64,000 nucleotides of DNA, from positions 2,542,001-2,606,000 of the forward strand of contig OX596342.1 in NCBI GenBank assembly GCA_951394405.1. Direction: 5' to 3'. A program made the translations under genes and the position numbers. This DNA comes from Coprinellus micaceus (Eukaryota; Basidiomycota; Agaricomycetes; Agaricales; Psathyrellaceae). This document shows, one piece after another, positions 1 to 12,528 of this stretch (position 1 is its first letter; every line of letters starts with the position of its first letter). The notes under the pieces were generated by a model. That model was not told the DNA's origin. It did not search any database and saw nothing but the letters and a program-made list of their open reading frames with translations.

Positions 1-3
1 GTA

Positions 4-2625
4 CTACAAACGAATATTCGACCGCATGTCATCCTCGCTATCAGCAGCGTTACCCTCATCATCGGAGACAGCTTCAAGGGCATTGGGGGTGATAGACTTG
101 GCGAGCTCCAGGAAGCCTACCCAGTGATCATCAGTCAGCTTTTTGGCAGCCTGGATGTACCCCACTGTAGGCCCGCCCCACGCCTTCTCCGTAAACGCAG
201 CCACAGTAGACTTCCTCCGTTTTCCGGTGCCACGAGCACTCGCTTCTTGAGGGGGAACAGTGACGGGCGGGAAGACATCAATCGAGATGCTCCCATCACG
301 TACAAGCTTGAGCGCACGCTCAACCTGTCGAACACGATGGGAATGAATAATGAAAAGACATGACGAAGCAAAGATGACACTCACCGCAGCGGCACACAGT
401 CCGACAGCACCCACAGGGTTACCGAGAGGGTACTTGCTCTTCTTGAGGCAGTGCTGGACATGACGAAGATGGGTAAAGTAGGTGCGAACGATGAGAGGGC
501 TTTCAAATGGCCTAGCACTCTCGCCCTTCTGCAACAGTTGGTCAGAATTGAATTAATAGTACACGTTCACAAGCATACCTTTGCATCTGGGTTCCCATAC
601 AAGAAGCGCATGCCACCAAGAAGATACTTGGCGGCACGTTGACCAGCCTCAACACCATCGCCGGCCTCGAGTTCGTCCTTGAGCTCGAGCCGAAGGGTTC
701 CGACAACAACGTGAAGCCCTGCACGGCCAATCTCGCTCCTCCACGTGTAGAGATGAGTACTAGCCTTTGCCCCAGTAATGAGCAAGGTCAGCGTGTGATA
801 CAAAAATGAAACAGACTTACGACTCCTTCAACGATCTCCCATCGCAAGTCGCCAGACTCCAAGGGGGACAGCCCATCGAGTACCAGCTTCCAGAGCTTCT
901 TGACTTCGGTATGAAGGTCGGTTGCAGCGGCAAATGGGTCTTCTAGGGTGCCAGCCCACGCTGCAAGGCAAGCTTTGATGATCGAGCGCCAGAGTTCCTT
1001 GCAACGAGCGGCATGAAGGCCATCGAAAGGCATGTGGGCCCAGGTACACTCAGCCTTTGTGAAGTTACGACCATTTGCTGAGCTGGTGGCGGCGACAGAG
1101 AGTGAGCGCCCGTTATGGCTGCTCGCATTCTCGCTAACATTGACAGACATTTTCCACTGGAAGAATGGGAACGGAGTTGAGTAGCGCCCACTGACTGTTG
1201 CACGTACACGCACCTCGTTTCCATCAGGCTTCACATCGGCCTTACTATTCCTCACTGAGAGGAGAGTCTTCTCATCCTCATCCCGGTCATACTCACCATC
1301 GTTGTATTCAAGCTCAATGTCGCTGCTCGGCTCGGAGGGAGGTTGGTGCGAGGAGGTGGAGGACTTCTTGTGGGCGTTCTTGAAGGACTTGAGAAGACCG
1401 CTCGGGAGTTCTTGCTTTTGTTTCTTCGAGCGACTAGATGAAATATGCGGAGGTCAGTAGATCCACTGCAAGGACAGACAGTAAGGTAGACGTACGGTTC
1501 CCCTACACCCTCTTCTGGCTGTCGCTTCAACTGGTTGGCCGTCGCTTGAGTGAGCGCAGCAGGCGCGACCGTGTTTCGATGGACGTTTACACCTTGGCGA
1601 AACTTCGCCCCCTTCTCGGCCTTGCTGATCTTCTTTGGCTTGGACTTCTCCTGGTTGGGGCAGATGCGACGGTGGTGGATGAACCGAGCATGGGGGTAGA
1701 GGAGAGAGTCAGAGATGAAATGCCACAATGATAGAAACGATGAACCTTGGGTTTTGGCTTCTTTGATGCCATCTTACCTTGGTCCTTCTCCGCTGCCCAA
1801 TCCATTTCTTCTTCCTCTTCAAAATCATCATCGTCACTGCCATCTCCATCTTGAAAGTCTGAGTCGTCCCCCCGGTCTTCGTCGTCTTCATCTTCCCCTA
1901 AGAGGAACCCATCCGATCCAGACTCGTCGTAGACTGAGGAATCGGCAGGTAGCTCGACAGCCCCGTCCGATTCCATCCCTTGCTCATCGATAGGCGCGAT
2001 CTTGTCGTCGTCGTCACTTAGCAAGGATCGCTGACATTTTGCTGTGGCATCGCCGATGCTATCGTCATCTTCGCCGTTGAGGAAGTCGTCCTTGCTTTGG
2101 TTTGTGCTTGAGCGCCGGCGTGGTAGAACAGTTGGCTTGAGAGGGCGTGCGTCAACCTCACCCTCACTTGGCTCGGCCTACGGATGGTGAGTAAAATTGT
2201 CATGGCCACGTATGCTTTGCAAACTTACCTCCTCTGTCTTCTTCGCAACCAGCTTGGACGTTTGGGGCTTCTTCTTCGACGGAGCTGGCTGTATCCGAAG
2301 CCATGAGCATGAGTTGTAGGTGAGCATGTGCCACCGAAGAAGGTGAACGACTACTCACCGCCTTTTCGTGCAGGTCTGGGCGTGCAGCGTTTTTCTTCCT
2401 CTGCAGCTCCTCACGCCGCACCTCATCTTCTAGACGACCGATCGTCTTCATGACCTGAGCTTGATGAGCCTGCGCTTCGGCGTCAGCTTTGCGTGCTGCT
2501 TCTGCTGCTGCGTTCGCGTCCGCAGCCACCTGTTGAGAACTTCGTCGAGTTGTGAGGCCTGCAAGGAGCGTGGTTGGAGCCCGATTTGCGACAGCCTTGC
2601 GTTGAGAGTTGCGCTGTGAGGCCAT
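4..2625 (-). CDS. DUF6532-like protein, divergent companion of the Plavaka transposase
   Basis: This is a multi-exon minus-strand gene. It starts at the ATG at 2623-2625 (MASQRNSQ; an in-frame ATG at 2656-2658 is an alternative) and stops at 4-6. The N-terminal exon (to about 2360) is Ala/Arg/Glu-rich and probably coiled-coil. A short Lys-rich exon (PAPSKKKPQTSK near 2260-2285) looks like a nuclear localisation signal. Exons around 1790-2190 encode a long Asp/Glu/Ser-rich acidic tract. The C-terminal exons (about 1250 down to 4) are globular, with segments such as ARPFESPLIVRTYFTHLRH and YPLGNPVGAVGLCAAAVERA that resemble the basidiomycete DUF6532 family. Nuclear localisation is inferred from composition and the function is unknown. 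Divergence from the transposase across a short shared promoter suggests it belongs to the same element. The family call is from memory of motifs; exon edges are approximate. Confidence 0.6.
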
Positions 2626-2778
2626 GTCGAGATGAGAGCGCGACGAGGTCGAGATCAAGGAGGATAAGCGAAAAAACTGATCGCTGGGTTGCGGTGGCTT
2701 GCTAGGTGCGGAAACCCCCGACCGTTCCGATCAGCTCAACAAGTTGCTGACTGCCCTCCACTCTTTCTGATTCACAGA
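2626..2778. promoter_or_regulatory. Short divergent intergenic region
   Basis: These 153 bases separate the start codons of the minus-strand companion gene and the plus-strand Plavaka transposase. Both 5' regions must overlap here, so coordinated expression is likely. No clear TATA box was recognised. Confidence 0.45.
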
Positions 2779-5700
2779 ATGGCGCCGAGACTCCCCTGCC
2801 CATTTGCTCGCCATGGCTGTAACGCTCGCTTCAAGTCCCTGAGCGGCCGAACGAACCATATACGCACCATACACCGCAATCCGAATGTTGTCCGCAAGTC
2901 GCAGCATCACGAGCCAGCTCTCTCAACCCCGGAGCCTCCACCAGCCAACGGCACGGATGGGACGACCCCTGACGACGGCAGACACCCACTTGTTGATCCA
3001 GCACAACAAGATGACGATATCCAAGTCCCCTCAAGTCCAGTAACCGATAGCGGGACGTTGCTGGAGCAGGAGACGCCCAACTTGAGCAATCGTAGGTATC
3101 ACCCAACGATGACAGGTGTGTTTGTTAAGAACTCCTGGATATACAGACCCTTAACGAATTTACTGGCGATTTATAGCCATCCCAACCGACGAATTTGGCG
3201 ACCCCCTCCCTCCCAATACCCCTCCACCCCCACGACCTTCGTACACCGACGACCCATGGTACCCCTTCGAAGGAGAGACTGGGTTTCGACTCGCAGACTT
3301 CCTGTACCGTGACGAGGAAATGCCACAGAAGAAGATTGACTATCTTCTCGAAGTCTGGGCCCTAGATAAAGCCAAGAGTGGCGATCTCGCCCCCTTCGGC
3401 TCGTACACGGAGATGTATGGTGCTATCGACGCCATAGACCACGGCGATGCACCCTGGAAATCGTTCTCGATGTCATTTGGGGCAGATGCGGACCATACAC
3501 CCGACGCACCATGGAAAGAGGCGTCTTACGAAGTGTGGTACCGCGACCCTGCTCAAGTCGTCGCAAATCTGCTCAGTAATCCGGATTTCGATGGTCAGTT
3601 TGACTATCAGCCATATGTCGAGCTCAACGAGAAGGGTCAGCGACGGTGGAGCGATTTTATGTCTGGAAACTTCGCATGGAGGCACAGTGTACGCCATGCT
3701 CATCCCTTTATGCCGACTCACGTCTAACTCACGTCTAATTCACCTCATTGTAGACCCAAATTGTTGGGGAAGACAGCTCAAGGGAGGGCTGTATGCTCTG
3801 CCCGATTATCCTTGGTGCCGACAAGACAACCGTGTCTGTCGCTACCGGGCACGTTGAGTATCACCCATTGTATCTTTCAATCGGGAATGTACATAATACC
3901 GTGCGACGTGGACATCGCAATGCTGTCGTACCAATTGGGTTCCTTGCTATTCCGAAGGGTAAGCATTCGTCTATCTCCGAGTGACCTTTGATGTTCTCAT
4001 TGACCTCCACCGATAGCTGACCGCAAGTTCGACAACGACACCGAGTTTCGCAAATTCAAGCGCCTCATGTACCACAAATCGATCGCCCACATCCTCCGCA
4101 CCCTCAAGCCGTGCATGACGACCCCTGCGGTTTTGCGCTGCCCCGATGGCCACTTCCGCCGAGTTATCTTTGAGTTGGCGTCGTTCATTGCCGACTACCC
4201 CGAGCAGGTAGCATTGGCTGGTGTGGTGCAGGGTTGGTGCACGAAGTGAGTTGTCTTTTTCATGCTAGTGAACTCTCTGGCTGCAGAGCTAATGTGGCAC
4301 CCCAGATGCACTGCGCTCAAAAGCGATTTGGACGGCCCCTCCGGGTTGCGGACCCGAGCCCTCTCCAGGGCATTGATAGAGAAGGTTTCGGGTGATGTTC
4401 TCTGGGATGCGTATGGCCTCGATAACGATATCCTTGTATGTGCCGTCTCTATTTATCATTCTCCCGTTCTCGTTACCGATCGCCTCCCTCCCCATAGCCG
4501 TTCACGCACGAATTTCCGCGTGCAGATATCCATGAAATGTTGACACCTGATCTCCTTCACCAGGTGATCAAGGGCACGTTCAAGGACCACTTGGTCACCT
4601 GGGTCGGCGAGTACCTTACCTTGGAGCATGGATCGAAACGGGCAGATGAAATCCTAGATGATATTGACCATCGGTAGGTACCAGTGTAACCGCTTGTTTG
4701 GGGAGGATAATCTGAGTATGCTCCAACTAGTATTGCTGCTGCTCCGGCTTTCCCTGGTTTACGTCGCTTCCCTCATGGTCGCCGATTCAAACAGTGGACC
4801 GGCGACGACTCGAAGGCATTGATGAAGGTGAGATACATGTGTCGACGGCTATATAGTCTGCTTACCTCACGTCATGCTCCTTTCACCAGGTCTATCTACC
4901 AGCCATCCAGGGCCACGTTCCTGACGCCATGGTGCAGGCCATCTCAGCGTTCCTCGATTTCTGTTACTTGGCTCGCCGTGCAGACATCACCGAAGACACT
5001 CTGAAGGATCTCGACAAGTCGCTGCAACACTTTTACTGCCATCGTGAGGTGTTCCGACAATCGGGTGTACGTCCAACCGGCTTCTCCCTCCCTCGCCAGC
5101 ATGCACTCTCCCACTATCATCCCCTCATCGAAGACTTTGGCGCTCCGGGCGGCATCTGCTCTTCCATTACAGAGTCCCGCCACATTACTGCTGTCAAACG
5201 TCCATGGAGGAGGTCGAATCGTTATCAGGCCCTTGGGCAGATGCTGCTTACCAACCAACGTTTGGACAAGCTCGCCGCTGCACGAACCGACTTCGTAAGG
5301 CGGAAGATGCTCGATCCTTCATACACCATTCCAATGGCTATCCGCGAATCCGTTCGTCAGGGTCGGGTGCTCGTAGAGGATGGGGAGGGAACCTGGGAGA
5401 CTCTCGATGACGAAGCGGTTGACTTTGTTGAAGGAAGTGTGGTTCTTGCACGGCGCCATGGTATGTCCATCTATCACTACTCTGAATACCACGACTAGTC
5501 CATTCATGTCTTCATCCTTTTAGTCCGGGGGACAGTCTATCCAAAGTCTGTTCAAGCTCTTGGTCGTGCGATTGGGGAGGAGCGTCTGCCTGAGCTGGTA
5601 CAGAGATTTCTGTATGACCGGCAGGTGCTGGAGAATGGGGATTCGCTATCTGACTCTAGTCATAGCAACGGCGATGATCCATACGATGCCCGTCACGCAG

Positions 5701-6242
5701 CTGCCACTGTTCCCCTTTCTGAGTGCCCTCATATTGGTTCGCACATCTTTGTGTACCATTCCGCAGTCGCTACCTTTTACGCCCCGAGTGATGAGTCTGG
5801 GCGGCGGGGAGTGAGGCGCGAGCGTATTCGCTCGGTTCCCTCGTGGCGAAATCGTGGGGAGCGGCGAGACTGTATTCTTGTTGTCCTTGACGAGTCGAGG
5901 CCCGGTATGAAAGGGATGGCGGTCGCTCGGGTACAGCTACTATTCTCATTCATGCATGGGGATACACTGTACCCTTGTGCTCTCGTTGATTGGTTCAAGA
6001 TATATGGTGGTCACCCTGATCCTGTCACAGGGATGTGGCGTGTTGTGCCAGAGTTCTTCGAAGGCCGGAGGTTCCGCAGTGTCATTCACCTTGACACCAC
6101 TCTTCGAGGTGTACACCTGCTACCTGCTTTCGGTCCATCCTTCCTTCCTTCGCACTTTGATCCTCAGGATACACTATCCGGTTTTGCTGCTTACTATGTA
6201 AATAAATACGCTGATCACCATTCACATGAGATAATACATTGA
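2779..6242 (+). CDS. Plavaka-family transposase
   Basis: Catalytic protein of a Plavaka DNA transposon (CMC/KDZ-related group of basidiomycetes), expected to act in the nucleus on its element ends. The ATG at 2779 begins a C2H2 zinc finger (C-x5-C-x12-H-x4-H in PCPFARHGCNARF..NHIRTIH). After a first intron (acceptor about 3176) comes the family signature PTDEFGDPLPPNTPP, then YRDPAQV, LGADKTTVSVATG (about 3805-3845), TPDLLHQVIKG (about 4540-4572), GFSLPRQHAL and SSITESRHI..PWRRSNR (about 5160-5220). The Asp in GADKT, the Asp in TPDLLHQ and the Glu in ITESRH are candidates for the DDE triad. The gene has about eight introns, with acceptors near 3753, 4016, 4305, 4497, 4730, 4890 and 5522. The last long exon runs to the stop at 6240-6242. 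No frame break was found after splicing, so the gene may be functional. The first donor could be 3092 or 3116; both keep the frame. Confidence 0.9.
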
Positions 6243-6417
6243 TTCTATAGTGCCATGTTTGTTAAAGCTCTACGCCCTGATTTCACGACTATGATTGCTA
6301 ATGAAGTTAAGAACACTATGTCGATTCGAGTCTCTGTCATGTAACACAATTAAAAAAAATTACAATTTTAAGAGGGTTTAAGACGATTAGTAGGGTTTAA
6401 TGGTCCGCCGTTTTGCT

Positions 6418-7965
6418 GATGTGTGTTCCTACGGAGTTTTGTGAGACTTGTACTACTCTCCTTCTACTCGAGTACGTTATCACCATGCCGGATTCGAGGA
6501 AACGTTTGTTCGAAGTCATCGGTATGCACGACCTTGAAGAAAGTTTCGCACTGGCCACTGTCGACCGCGCAAAGCAAGTCAGCGAAGCTGCCTCAAGTCC
6601 TCGGGGTGCGGATGGGCTCGAGGTCTACGCGAGCAGGTTTGTGCAAGTCATTGGGCTCAAGCTCCATGCAAACGCCGACACCATGCTCCGCCAAGCGCTT
6701 CGAGATGCTGGGTATTTCACTCAAGTAACCAAGATGCTTGGCAGCATTTCTATTTCGCTGGTCAACCGAGGGGGTCAGACCTGTCTGAAGACACTCTACG
6801 TCCCCTTGAGGTTTATAACTTCCACAGCCGCTCTGGCAGATGAACCCAACGCAGTACGGCGGAATATTCGTGATATGCTGGCAGGTGGTTTCTTGCATAC
6901 TTTCGTCCGCATCATGACGAATAGGCAAGTCAACGGGATTCTTCACGAAGAGGTCAATTATGCGTCCGCAATGCTCAAGATCATCGGTGCCTGGATGGTT
7001 TATCCCGCTGTGGGCAAGGCGCTGTTCGAGTCTCTACAAGAAGCCCGACTTCCAGACGTGGACGTAATGCGTGACATTCCCGATGTCCAGGATGTCTGGA
7101 AGCCATTTTGGAGTACGGTGATGAGGAGGCTGGGGCTGTGGTTGGACATGATGGGTGACTTCCCCTCGGTTATGTGCGATAACCCCCATGTCAGTGCTAC
7201 ACCGTCCACTCTCCTTCCTCGCTGAGATTACTGACAAGTTGGACCTATAGTGCCATAGACCAAAGAGGGGACCAGGGGCTAGGTCTAGACAATGCTCGCG
7301 CTGCGGAACCATGGTGTACTGCTCAGAGGTGTGCCAACAAGCCGATTGGAAGGAGCAGCACAAGGCAGAGTGCCCGCCTGCTCGTGCCTTACAGCTTGGT
7401 GCAGTACATCCTACTCGGACCCGCATATGCAACTAATCTTCCCATTTCCCAGCACGACGAGAAGATGGTTCTGTATACGACCACAAGTCTTGTGCATTCC
7501 ATGCCAAATACGTCGAGAGGCTGTATAGGCAACACGCACTCGAGATTGCCGCAACAGCGGAGGAGCAACAACGTCCCATCAGCGACTTCCTCCCGGTTTT
7601 CGACTGCCGATTTCTCGAAGACTCCATGCATATACGCGATACCGAGGAACTGCTAGCAAACGTGGAGCAAGACATCCTGACCATTGAGACCACGGAGCAG
7701 CCTCAGATCTACCTTGGGGCTCGCCTTGCAGGTTTACTGGGGATGTATAGTAATCCTTTCCCGATTCAGGCGTGTAATGTGCGGTTAGCACAAGGCATTT
7801 TCCAGCAAGGGACACGGTCATTCATCGTTCTCTCTGTCTTGCTCCGGGAGGTCGAAGGGCAGTTTGAAGTCGCATACAGTGTCCCCCGTTCGAGGTGTGT
7901 CGTGCATATCCGACGTTCATTCATGCCAGGCTAACTGACGATGCCCTGCTAGTCTGCGCATGTAG
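6418..7965 (+). pseudogene. 5'-truncated MYND zinc-finger gene
   Basis: The reading begins abruptly at about 6418 (CVPTEFCETCTTLLLLEY) and aligns with the middle of the intact paralogue at 25179-27311 (CGPWEYCEIYAALVLLEY); the first ~200 residues are absent. A long helical exon runs to about 7187. After an intron (7188 to about 7250) comes a MYND finger, CHRPKRGPG..QCSRCGTMVYCSEVCQQADW, with all expected Cys and His residues. A further intron (about 7400-7455) precedes the C-terminal exon (AFHAKYVERLYRQHALEI, FDCRFLEDS, CNVRLAQGIFQQGT). A last intron leads to a stop at 7963-7965. MYND fingers bind short proline-rich peptides; the substrate of this fungal family is unknown. Loss of the 5' part next to the Plavaka element argues that it no longer makes a normal protein, although the remaining frame is open. 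Confidence 0.85.
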
Positions 7966-9532
7966 ACCCTCAGTACGTGGGATCGGAACCTTTGGTGTCG
8001 GGCATAATTACGGACGAAGAATGATGGTCTTATCTTCACACAAGCCTGGTGTCCTTAGGCGCCCATGGCCATTGTTGGCCTGCTCCGATGTATGATGGCG
8101 ACTCGGATGTTCCGGTCAACTCGCTCGTCGCTGAGAATGCCACTTTTTGCCTCCACGCCTCTTCCTCGACGAGTTGCTTAAACAGGGATGGGCCGACGTT
8201 CTATTCTCGTTCCGTCAATTGCCCAGCTCCGATTCCCCGGAGAGTATGGGAGAGTGCATATTCTGGTAATGTTCAACCCGTGTGTTCCATTGCGGGTATA
8301 CTCATCGCGAGGTGATGCCCAGCCCTACCTCAATCATAGACGCAAGCTGGGCAGCCGAGCGATGACCTGGTCGAGAAAGAGCTCTCTGTTAAGCGCCTGG
8401 CGGTAAAAGTCAAATAAAAGTAGCCGGAAATTCTGACGTGTGACCATCACGCGGAGCAAGAGCCAGATCATCATTATATGAATGGACGTTGGCCCCTCTT
8501 TTGGGAACAGGCTGACTAATTTATTTATGTAATCAAAGAATTCCCCACGACGAGCCTGCCGAGAGCGAGCCGCCCTTGATAGGGGCCCGAAGTTCACATT
8601 TGTGCGTCGCGACGCCTTACCGAGCTTCGCTCTCTCATGCTTCTCTAATGCATACATAGAAACACATGAAAATACTTTGCTTTGATAACTTGAGCAGCAT
8701 ATGTATCATTATCCTTAGCCCCAGTGTCAGTGTGAACAATACCAGCCCCGAACCGTGCATGTGAAGGCGCCCGTAATCGATTGACCCCACCTCAAGCTTA
8801 GTGGGTTACTGAAGAAACGACAGTTGTGGCAGGTACAGTGACAATTGCAAGATATAAGATGTGTTGAATCTTCGAAGGCCTGACTCAGGCAGCCAATTGC
8901 CGGGTTTTACAGGTGCGGCACCCCGTGTTTGGCACCCGAACATTCCTGGGTTGAACCCTGAATCTCCGACGGCTCCTGTGTCCTTTGCGCTGCCTGTGGT
9001 GTGCTCAGAGCATACGATATCAAATATCAGAGATCATTTGATGTTCTTGAGAGTCGTATTGGGCCACAGATATTGGAGGTAAATAAAATGCAAACCTGAC
9101 CAGCGATTTTGAAGGCGTGCACATCGCTGAGCCTATGAGCAAGCAAGCAGTCAGGCCCCCCAAGTGATACACTGAGATCTGAGAGTGTCTAGGCTCCGTA
9201 GAATTGCCAGCTAAAATTTCTCAGCATTGCGGTTTTGGCTGCGAGAGCCTGCCTGCCGATCAATGATAGCCCAGCCCCATCATCCGTGTGACATTAGCGC
9301 CCAATTGGCGCCAGCCAGTATAGCAGTTGCCCCACCCTTGCAAAAAAGACCATATAAAATCAGAGGCGAGGTCACGAGGTACACCAGTCACATAAGCACC
9401 ACGCCTCCCACAGGTCGAATCATTTCAAGACACAGCACACCAGCGCAGACCTGAGACAGACAATTTATCGGGAGCCCGACGATACTATTTGTCTGCATCA
9501 AGGTTTGCAGACTCAGAAATTCAACGGAGAGC

Positions 9533-9553
9533 GGGTTGGGTTGGGGTTGGGTT
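9533..9553 (+). repeat. G-rich tract with four G-runs (possible G-quadruplex)
   Basis: Four guanine runs of 3, 3, 4 and 3 separated by TT are visible. This fits the usual G-quadruplex pattern on the plus strand. It lies in non-coding DNA and has no evident gene-related role. Confidence 0.5.
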
Positions 9554-10159
9554 ATCCCTACAGCCCCATCAGAGTGAACCACAAAATAGACATCACCATA
9601 CATTCCCTCCAGACTACTATGAGAGGCGTATGCCCATTATGAACGGGAGGAAGATTGATGTTGCGCCTGCCTGATTAGATTAAGTCAGGACACAAAGTCA
9701 ACACATACTATTGACATACTACCAAACATGTCCGCTTCCTGCCCACCTCCCCAAACTTACAGAGAATTGAGACAAATTTCTACAAGCCTGGGACAAGTGC
9801 TGAGGTCAAGGGATAGGCAAGGGCAAGGGCAAGGGTCCCCACCGAAGGACATCAATACTCCGAGGTTGGGACACACTAATCACTCTCGGGGAAGGTTGAG
9901 GTATGAAAAGGCTTTCAAGTGGAAAGAGTGGGCCAGTTCTAAACAATGCACAGGTGTACAGACCGTTGATGGTCGGAGGGTCTGGATCCTAGCGATAACT
10001 TATAATTACGCCCCACTGAGAGCATTCCCATCATGTGAACTTGATCATTCGCGAACCCACGTTGGGAGTGCAAATAGCGTCTACTAATGGTGCACATACA
10101 TAACACCAACCTTACTGTGGAGGCGCGAAGCGCCGACAGCAGGGCTGAGGGGCGCAGCC

Positions 10160-10208
10160 CCCACAAGTTTCAGGACCGTCGCGTAGCGACGGCACGTAAG
10201 CTTGTGGG
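10160..10208. repeat. Nested hairpin in the 5' flank of a MYND gene
   Basis: An outer arm CCCACAAG (10160-10167) pairs with CTTGTGGG (10201-10208). Inside it CCGTCGC (10176-10182) and GCGACGG (10186-10192) form a perfect stem with a GTA loop. A GC-rich block with GCGAAGCGC and GGGGCGCAGCCCC lies just upstream at about 10126-10161. The feature is about 100 bases before the MYND gene start at 10311. Confidence 0.6.
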
Positions 10209-10310
10209 CGGTATCGGACCGTGACAGAATTAGACATCGATAGCCTTGGTTCTTACCACCATCTCCTCCGTCCTCCTTTCGTCCTTGGTCCGGCGACAAG
10301 TGAACCCGAA

Positions 10311-12528
10311 ATGAGACCAAGCGCTTCGCAGAACCAGGCCTTTCCCAACCCGAATAGGCCTCTCCCTCGGAAGCAGGTAAATCCCCAATGAAATCTCACA
10401 TCGATGGTCATGCTGATCATGCGATAGCTCATCGCCCAAATAAAAGCGGGCTCGGCTGCACATGTCCGAGAGCTGTATCTATCCTTCAAAGACGAAGACT
10501 TCTCGCTGGAGCTTCTTAAAGTGACGCTGAATCACCTCAGGCCGGAGTTGGTCCCAGACATTGAGGCGGGGAATTTTTCAGACGCTGTAGCCCACCCTGG
10601 TGCAATGGTAGGTGTTGCGAGTCTTGCACTCCTCACCAAACTTGCGGAGGCCGTTCGCCTTCTACCAGAAATGAAGGAGCTCGCTCTTCCTCTCCTCACA
10701 TCGTCGATGGATGCGATATTGAAATGGATCAACTTTGCTCTTGACTTTGGACTCCCCCGCAGCGAAGATACCGAGGAAAATGTGGCTTACACGTTCCAGC
10801 CAGATGTGCTATTCAAAGTAGGGTCATTGGACGTTCGAATTGGCCGCACGGCTCTCCATTCCAAGGCATTCCTTCACACATTCTTTCGGGTTTGGACGGC
10901 AAGGAATCCTTACAGGGGGCGTCATGACGTATTCTGGGACTTCAGACCGTCGAACATTGTCCTGGACCCCATCCTCACCACCGCGATGACATTATTGGCA
11001 GCGGATCACAAGAACTCGACTTCGATAATCGGAGAGGAGCTATTTGCCCAGGACCTTGGCCGTGCCTTTGTGTCGGCAAGCATGCAAAGGGTTCGCCAGG
11101 TATGCAGGACGCTTGGCCTGGGCCGGTACACCTCCCTCGAGGGGCTCGTTAGATACGGCATAACGCTCGTGCAACTTGTCACGGACTTCACCAGAGAGCC
11201 CGCCGACGGGAGACTTGTGACTCTGCGGCAATACTTTGAGGAATTGCACTGTATTCCCCGCCTGACAACGATGCTCGACAAACTCACGGCCGCTCTCGTC
11301 GCCCAGAAACACCCTGAAGATGGTTCAGGAAAGCTATTCGTCAAAGTCGCACAGGCGATGTTGATGTTCTTGGGGATGCTCTTTATCGACGGCCCGCACA
11401 CTCCTCGGAGGGTCGGCGCCTTTTTGTGGGGAGGGGGAATCCCTTTGCTAGCTCGACTGGTTATCGAGGTGAATGACGAAGACAACCCCAAAGCCATCAA
11501 GCTGGCGACAGCTCTAAACAGTATGATCCCGTTCCTAATGTGGAACTACGCCTTGAAGCAGTGCGTCGAACTAGATAAGCAGGGTCCAGTCGACCCAGCT
11601 GTGGCGAGAATCGCTCGACATCCTCAGCACAAATCGCGGTGGACGGAATTCCAATCCGTTGTTCGACACAGGGCGCCGATTTATCAAAGTTTCTGCGACG
11701 CCCGTGGTTCTGTAATTTGCGATAGCCCCTCGGTACGTGCATATCTCACCTACCGCACGTTTCCTCGGAAAGGTGCTCACTCTAAACGATGTAGTGTCCC
11801 AGAGATCGCCGTACTCCCGGCCAGGGCTTTGCCAAGCAATGCTCACGCTGCTCCTCTGTGCTCTATTGCTCGGTGAAGTGCCAGCGGAGGGACTGGAAAC
11901 GCCAGCATCGTGACGAGTGCCCCCATGCCCGGCAGATGTATTTGGGTACGCCCACACCCGTTCTGAGTTAGTGTACGTATTTGTCTTACCCATGAATACC
12001 GCAGAGCGTCGAGAAGCAGGGGAAGTGTATGGCCACAAGGCGCGAGCATTCCATGTCCGAATGGTGGAGGCTCTCTGTGAAGAGAGATTCATGTCGATCT
12101 ACCAAAGAAAGGTCGGGCGGTGGGGTCTCGCCATCCACGAATTCTATCCTATCTTCGAGTGCCAGAAAGACATCAACGAAGAATTCGTCTACTTCCAGAC
12201 TCACCCCACCCCAGAGCGTTGGATGCACAAACCCGACGCGCCTCTCGTTGAGAAGTACCTCTGGCCGAGGATGAAGAGTTTGGGCGAGGATTTCACCGAA
12301 CGGATGAAAGGTTCGGATATGCGACTTGCCGAAGCTGTCTTTGCATTCGGTCCGAGGACGGACGTCTACGTCTACGTGCTGCTGAAGCAGACGGGAAATG
12401 ACTTCAAGGCTGTATACAGTATTCCACGAATAGCGTGAGTCGTTCGTTGTCGCAAACCGTCCGACACGATACCTTCTTTCTGACCATTCCCTAGCCACAA
12501 TGAAAAGCGGTATCCGGCCGAGGCCTAA
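10311..12528 (+). CDS. MYND zinc-finger protein (intact, subtype B)
   Basis: The start ATG at 10311 opens a 22-codon exon ending PLPRKQ at 10376; a 51-base intron (10377-10427) keeps phase 0 into LIAQIKAGSAAH. The start is supported by the paralogue at 27939-30159, which has the same short first exon ending RKQ. The long exon to about 11732 encodes an alpha-helical region of about 430 residues with no catalytic motif. After an intron (acceptor about 11794) comes the MYND finger, with CPRDRR and then QCSRCSSVLYCSVKCQRRDW followed by H and C. Another intron (about 11947-12002) leads to a C-terminal exon (KARAFHVRMVEAL, DMRLAEAVFAFGPRTDVYVY), and a last intron (12436 to about 12494) to the stop at 12526-12528. 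The protein is about 650 residues. It is probably a protein-interaction factor of unknown target in a locally expanded family. Confidence 0.87.

Larger units (their letters stand above)
1..6417. mobile_element. Plavaka-type DNA transposon, right-hand part
   Basis: The segment carries a complete Plavaka transposase (plus) and a divergent companion gene (minus), separated by about 150 bases. The left end lies outside the window. The right end is inferred, not read from a terminal repeat: just after about 6417 the sequence becomes alignable at protein level to the middle of a MYND-family gene (compare the copy at 25179-27311), and that gene's 5' half is missing. The element therefore seems to have landed in, or replaced the front of, a MYND gene. 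I could not define a terminal inverted repeat or target-site duplication because only one side is visible. Confidence 0.7.
7966..10310. other. Gene-free region between two MYND genes
   Basis: No reading frame here shows family similarity or convincing splicing. It holds a short (GGGCAA) repeat near 9820-9838, a guanine-rich tract at 9533-9553 and a nested hairpin at 10160-10208, listed separately. A stretch around 8100-8400 is open for about 100 codons but was not recognised. Confidence 0.5.
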
